NCBI GenBank assembly: GCA_009885275.1 | Contig: VFKY01000079.1 | Coordinates: forward strand, 1 to 16,270 | Direction of reading: 5' to 3' | From: Verrucomicrobiota bacterium | GTDB taxonomy: Bacteria; Verrucomicrobiota; Verrucomicrobiia; Verrucomicrobiales; Verrucomicrobiaceae | Length of the DNA stretch: 16,270 bases | Shown: piece by piece, positions 15,610 through 16,270 of the stretch | Numbering within the stretch: the first letter of the stretch is position 1 | Layout: each line of letters starts with the position of its first letter | Translations under genes and position numbers: made by a program | Notes under the pieces: model-generated | Databases searched by the model: none | What the model was told of the DNA's origin: nothing | What the model saw: the letters and a program-made list of their open reading frames with translations, nothing else

Positions 15610-16146
15610 TTAGCTTTCTTTCCAGGTTTTTCCGCGGCCCGCAGCGACGGAGCCAACTAGGCTACCATAGAGGGACTCTAACGCATCAGCAGACTGTACT
15701 ACGAACTCCACGGTATGCGCATGGGTCGATGACGGATAGTTTTTGACAACTTGTAGCTGGGCTGCGCTTGGGGAAACGCGTGCTGCTGCCTGCTGGGTGA
15801 GGTCTTGAGCACGATTCATGAGCACTGCTCCTGCGGCGATCGGAGTGTCCTTGCCCACAGGCTCTAAAAAATAAAAGCGTGCCACCACTTCTGAGTCCGT
15901 ACCTATCGTAACCTCCGTAACCTTGGCAACACCATCGGAAATGTATTGATGCTTTGACACGGATGAGATGCGCTCAAGCTTCACCATGTAAGGGCCGCCA
16001 TTAGTAAAATTAGCCTGCCAAAAACGGGGGTTACTATCGGTATCTGTCGGAGCAGCTGGAGTGGTGGGTGTCGTGGTTTGACCGATGGCCGTATGAGCCG
16101 TGAACAAGAACAGACTTAACGACAGGATGCTAATGAGTGTTTTCAT
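15610..16146 (-). CDS. Hypothetical secreted protein
   Basis: I do not recognise this 178-residue protein. It begins with a clear signal peptide (MKTLIS, then a Leu/Ser/Phe-rich core, probable cleavage after AIG at residue 22). A Thr/Pro-rich linker (23-37) follows. The rest (about 42-178) is a mixed alpha/beta-looking region containing FYFLEPVGKDTP (92-103) and a C-terminal AGRGKTW. No lipobox, membrane helix after the signal, or catalytic motif is visible. The frame is open to an ATG at 16194, but the signal peptide starts cleanly at ATG 16146, which was chosen. It converges on rplQ, with the strong terminator hairpin between them. The 124 bp upstream (16147-16270) hold no gene and no convincing promoter. 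Confidence 0.75.
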   Translation of the reverse strand: MKTLISILSLSLFLFTAHTAIGQTTTPTTPAAPTDTDSNPRFWQANFTNGGPYMVKLERISSVSKHQYISDGVAKVTEVTIGTDSEVVARFYFLEPVGKDTPIAAGAVLMNRAQDLTQQAAARVSPSAAQLQVVKNYPSSTHAHTVEFVVQSADALESLYGSLVGSVAAGRGKTWKES

Positions 16147-16270
16147 AATCAGATGGGTTCTAGGAATTAAATGAGGATGACATAGCTTGAACACTACGGG
16201 AAGAGCGGAGTTGGCAGATATTTGCGTTACCGTAAAGATTTTTCACAAGATCGCACATTTAATTGCTTAG

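Overview
The window looks like ordinary chromosome from a Gram-negative bacterium of the Verrucomicrobia/PVC type. This is an inference. It rests on the sequence style of RpoA and L17, on a CMP-KDO synthetase (so KDO-type lipopolysaccharide), on a very large secreted SGNH hydrolase with extra C-terminal domains, and on the general lack of Shine-Dalgarno sites. No rRNA, tRNA, CRISPR array, insertion sequence or phage gene was seen.

Layout. Bases 1-84 are a 7-bp tandem repeat. On the minus strand follow an ABC exporter half-transporter (87-1877) and, upstream of it, a secreted SGNH/GDSL hydrolase (1924-4221). A 108-bp divergent spacer separates these from a tight plus-strand operon, coaC-coaB-inositol monophosphatase-ispF (4330-6761), whose genes overlap or sit 2-4 bp apart. 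Convergent to it is the minus-strand group methyltransferase-kdsB-pyrG (10139 down to 6835). A divergent spacer leads to a plus-strand importer pair: a membrane-anchored iron-type substrate-binding protein (10332-12089) and a fused two-domain permease (12135-13832), with no ATPase gene beside them. Then come rpoA (13981-15087) and rplQ (15132-15539), closed by a strong intrinsic terminator. A small secreted protein of unknown function faces them on the minus strand (16146-15610).

How the genes work together. CoaB joins cysteine to phosphopantothenate and CoaC decarboxylates the product, giving 4'-phosphopantetheine for coenzyme A. IspF makes the cyclodiphosphate intermediate of the MEP isoprenoid pathway. 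PyrG makes CTP, which is the substrate of its neighbour KdsB for activating KDO. RpoA and L17 belong to the transcription and translation machinery, but here they stand apart from the rpsM-rpsK-rpsD genes that usually precede them.

The most interesting signal is regulatory. Three separate transcription units (coaC, the binding protein, rpoA) each have a TATNNT -10-like hexamer only 5-7 bp before the start codon. That would put the transcript start at, or within a base or two of, the ATG and so suggests leaderless mRNAs. I did not find a novel multi-gene system, and nearly all genes belong to well-known families.
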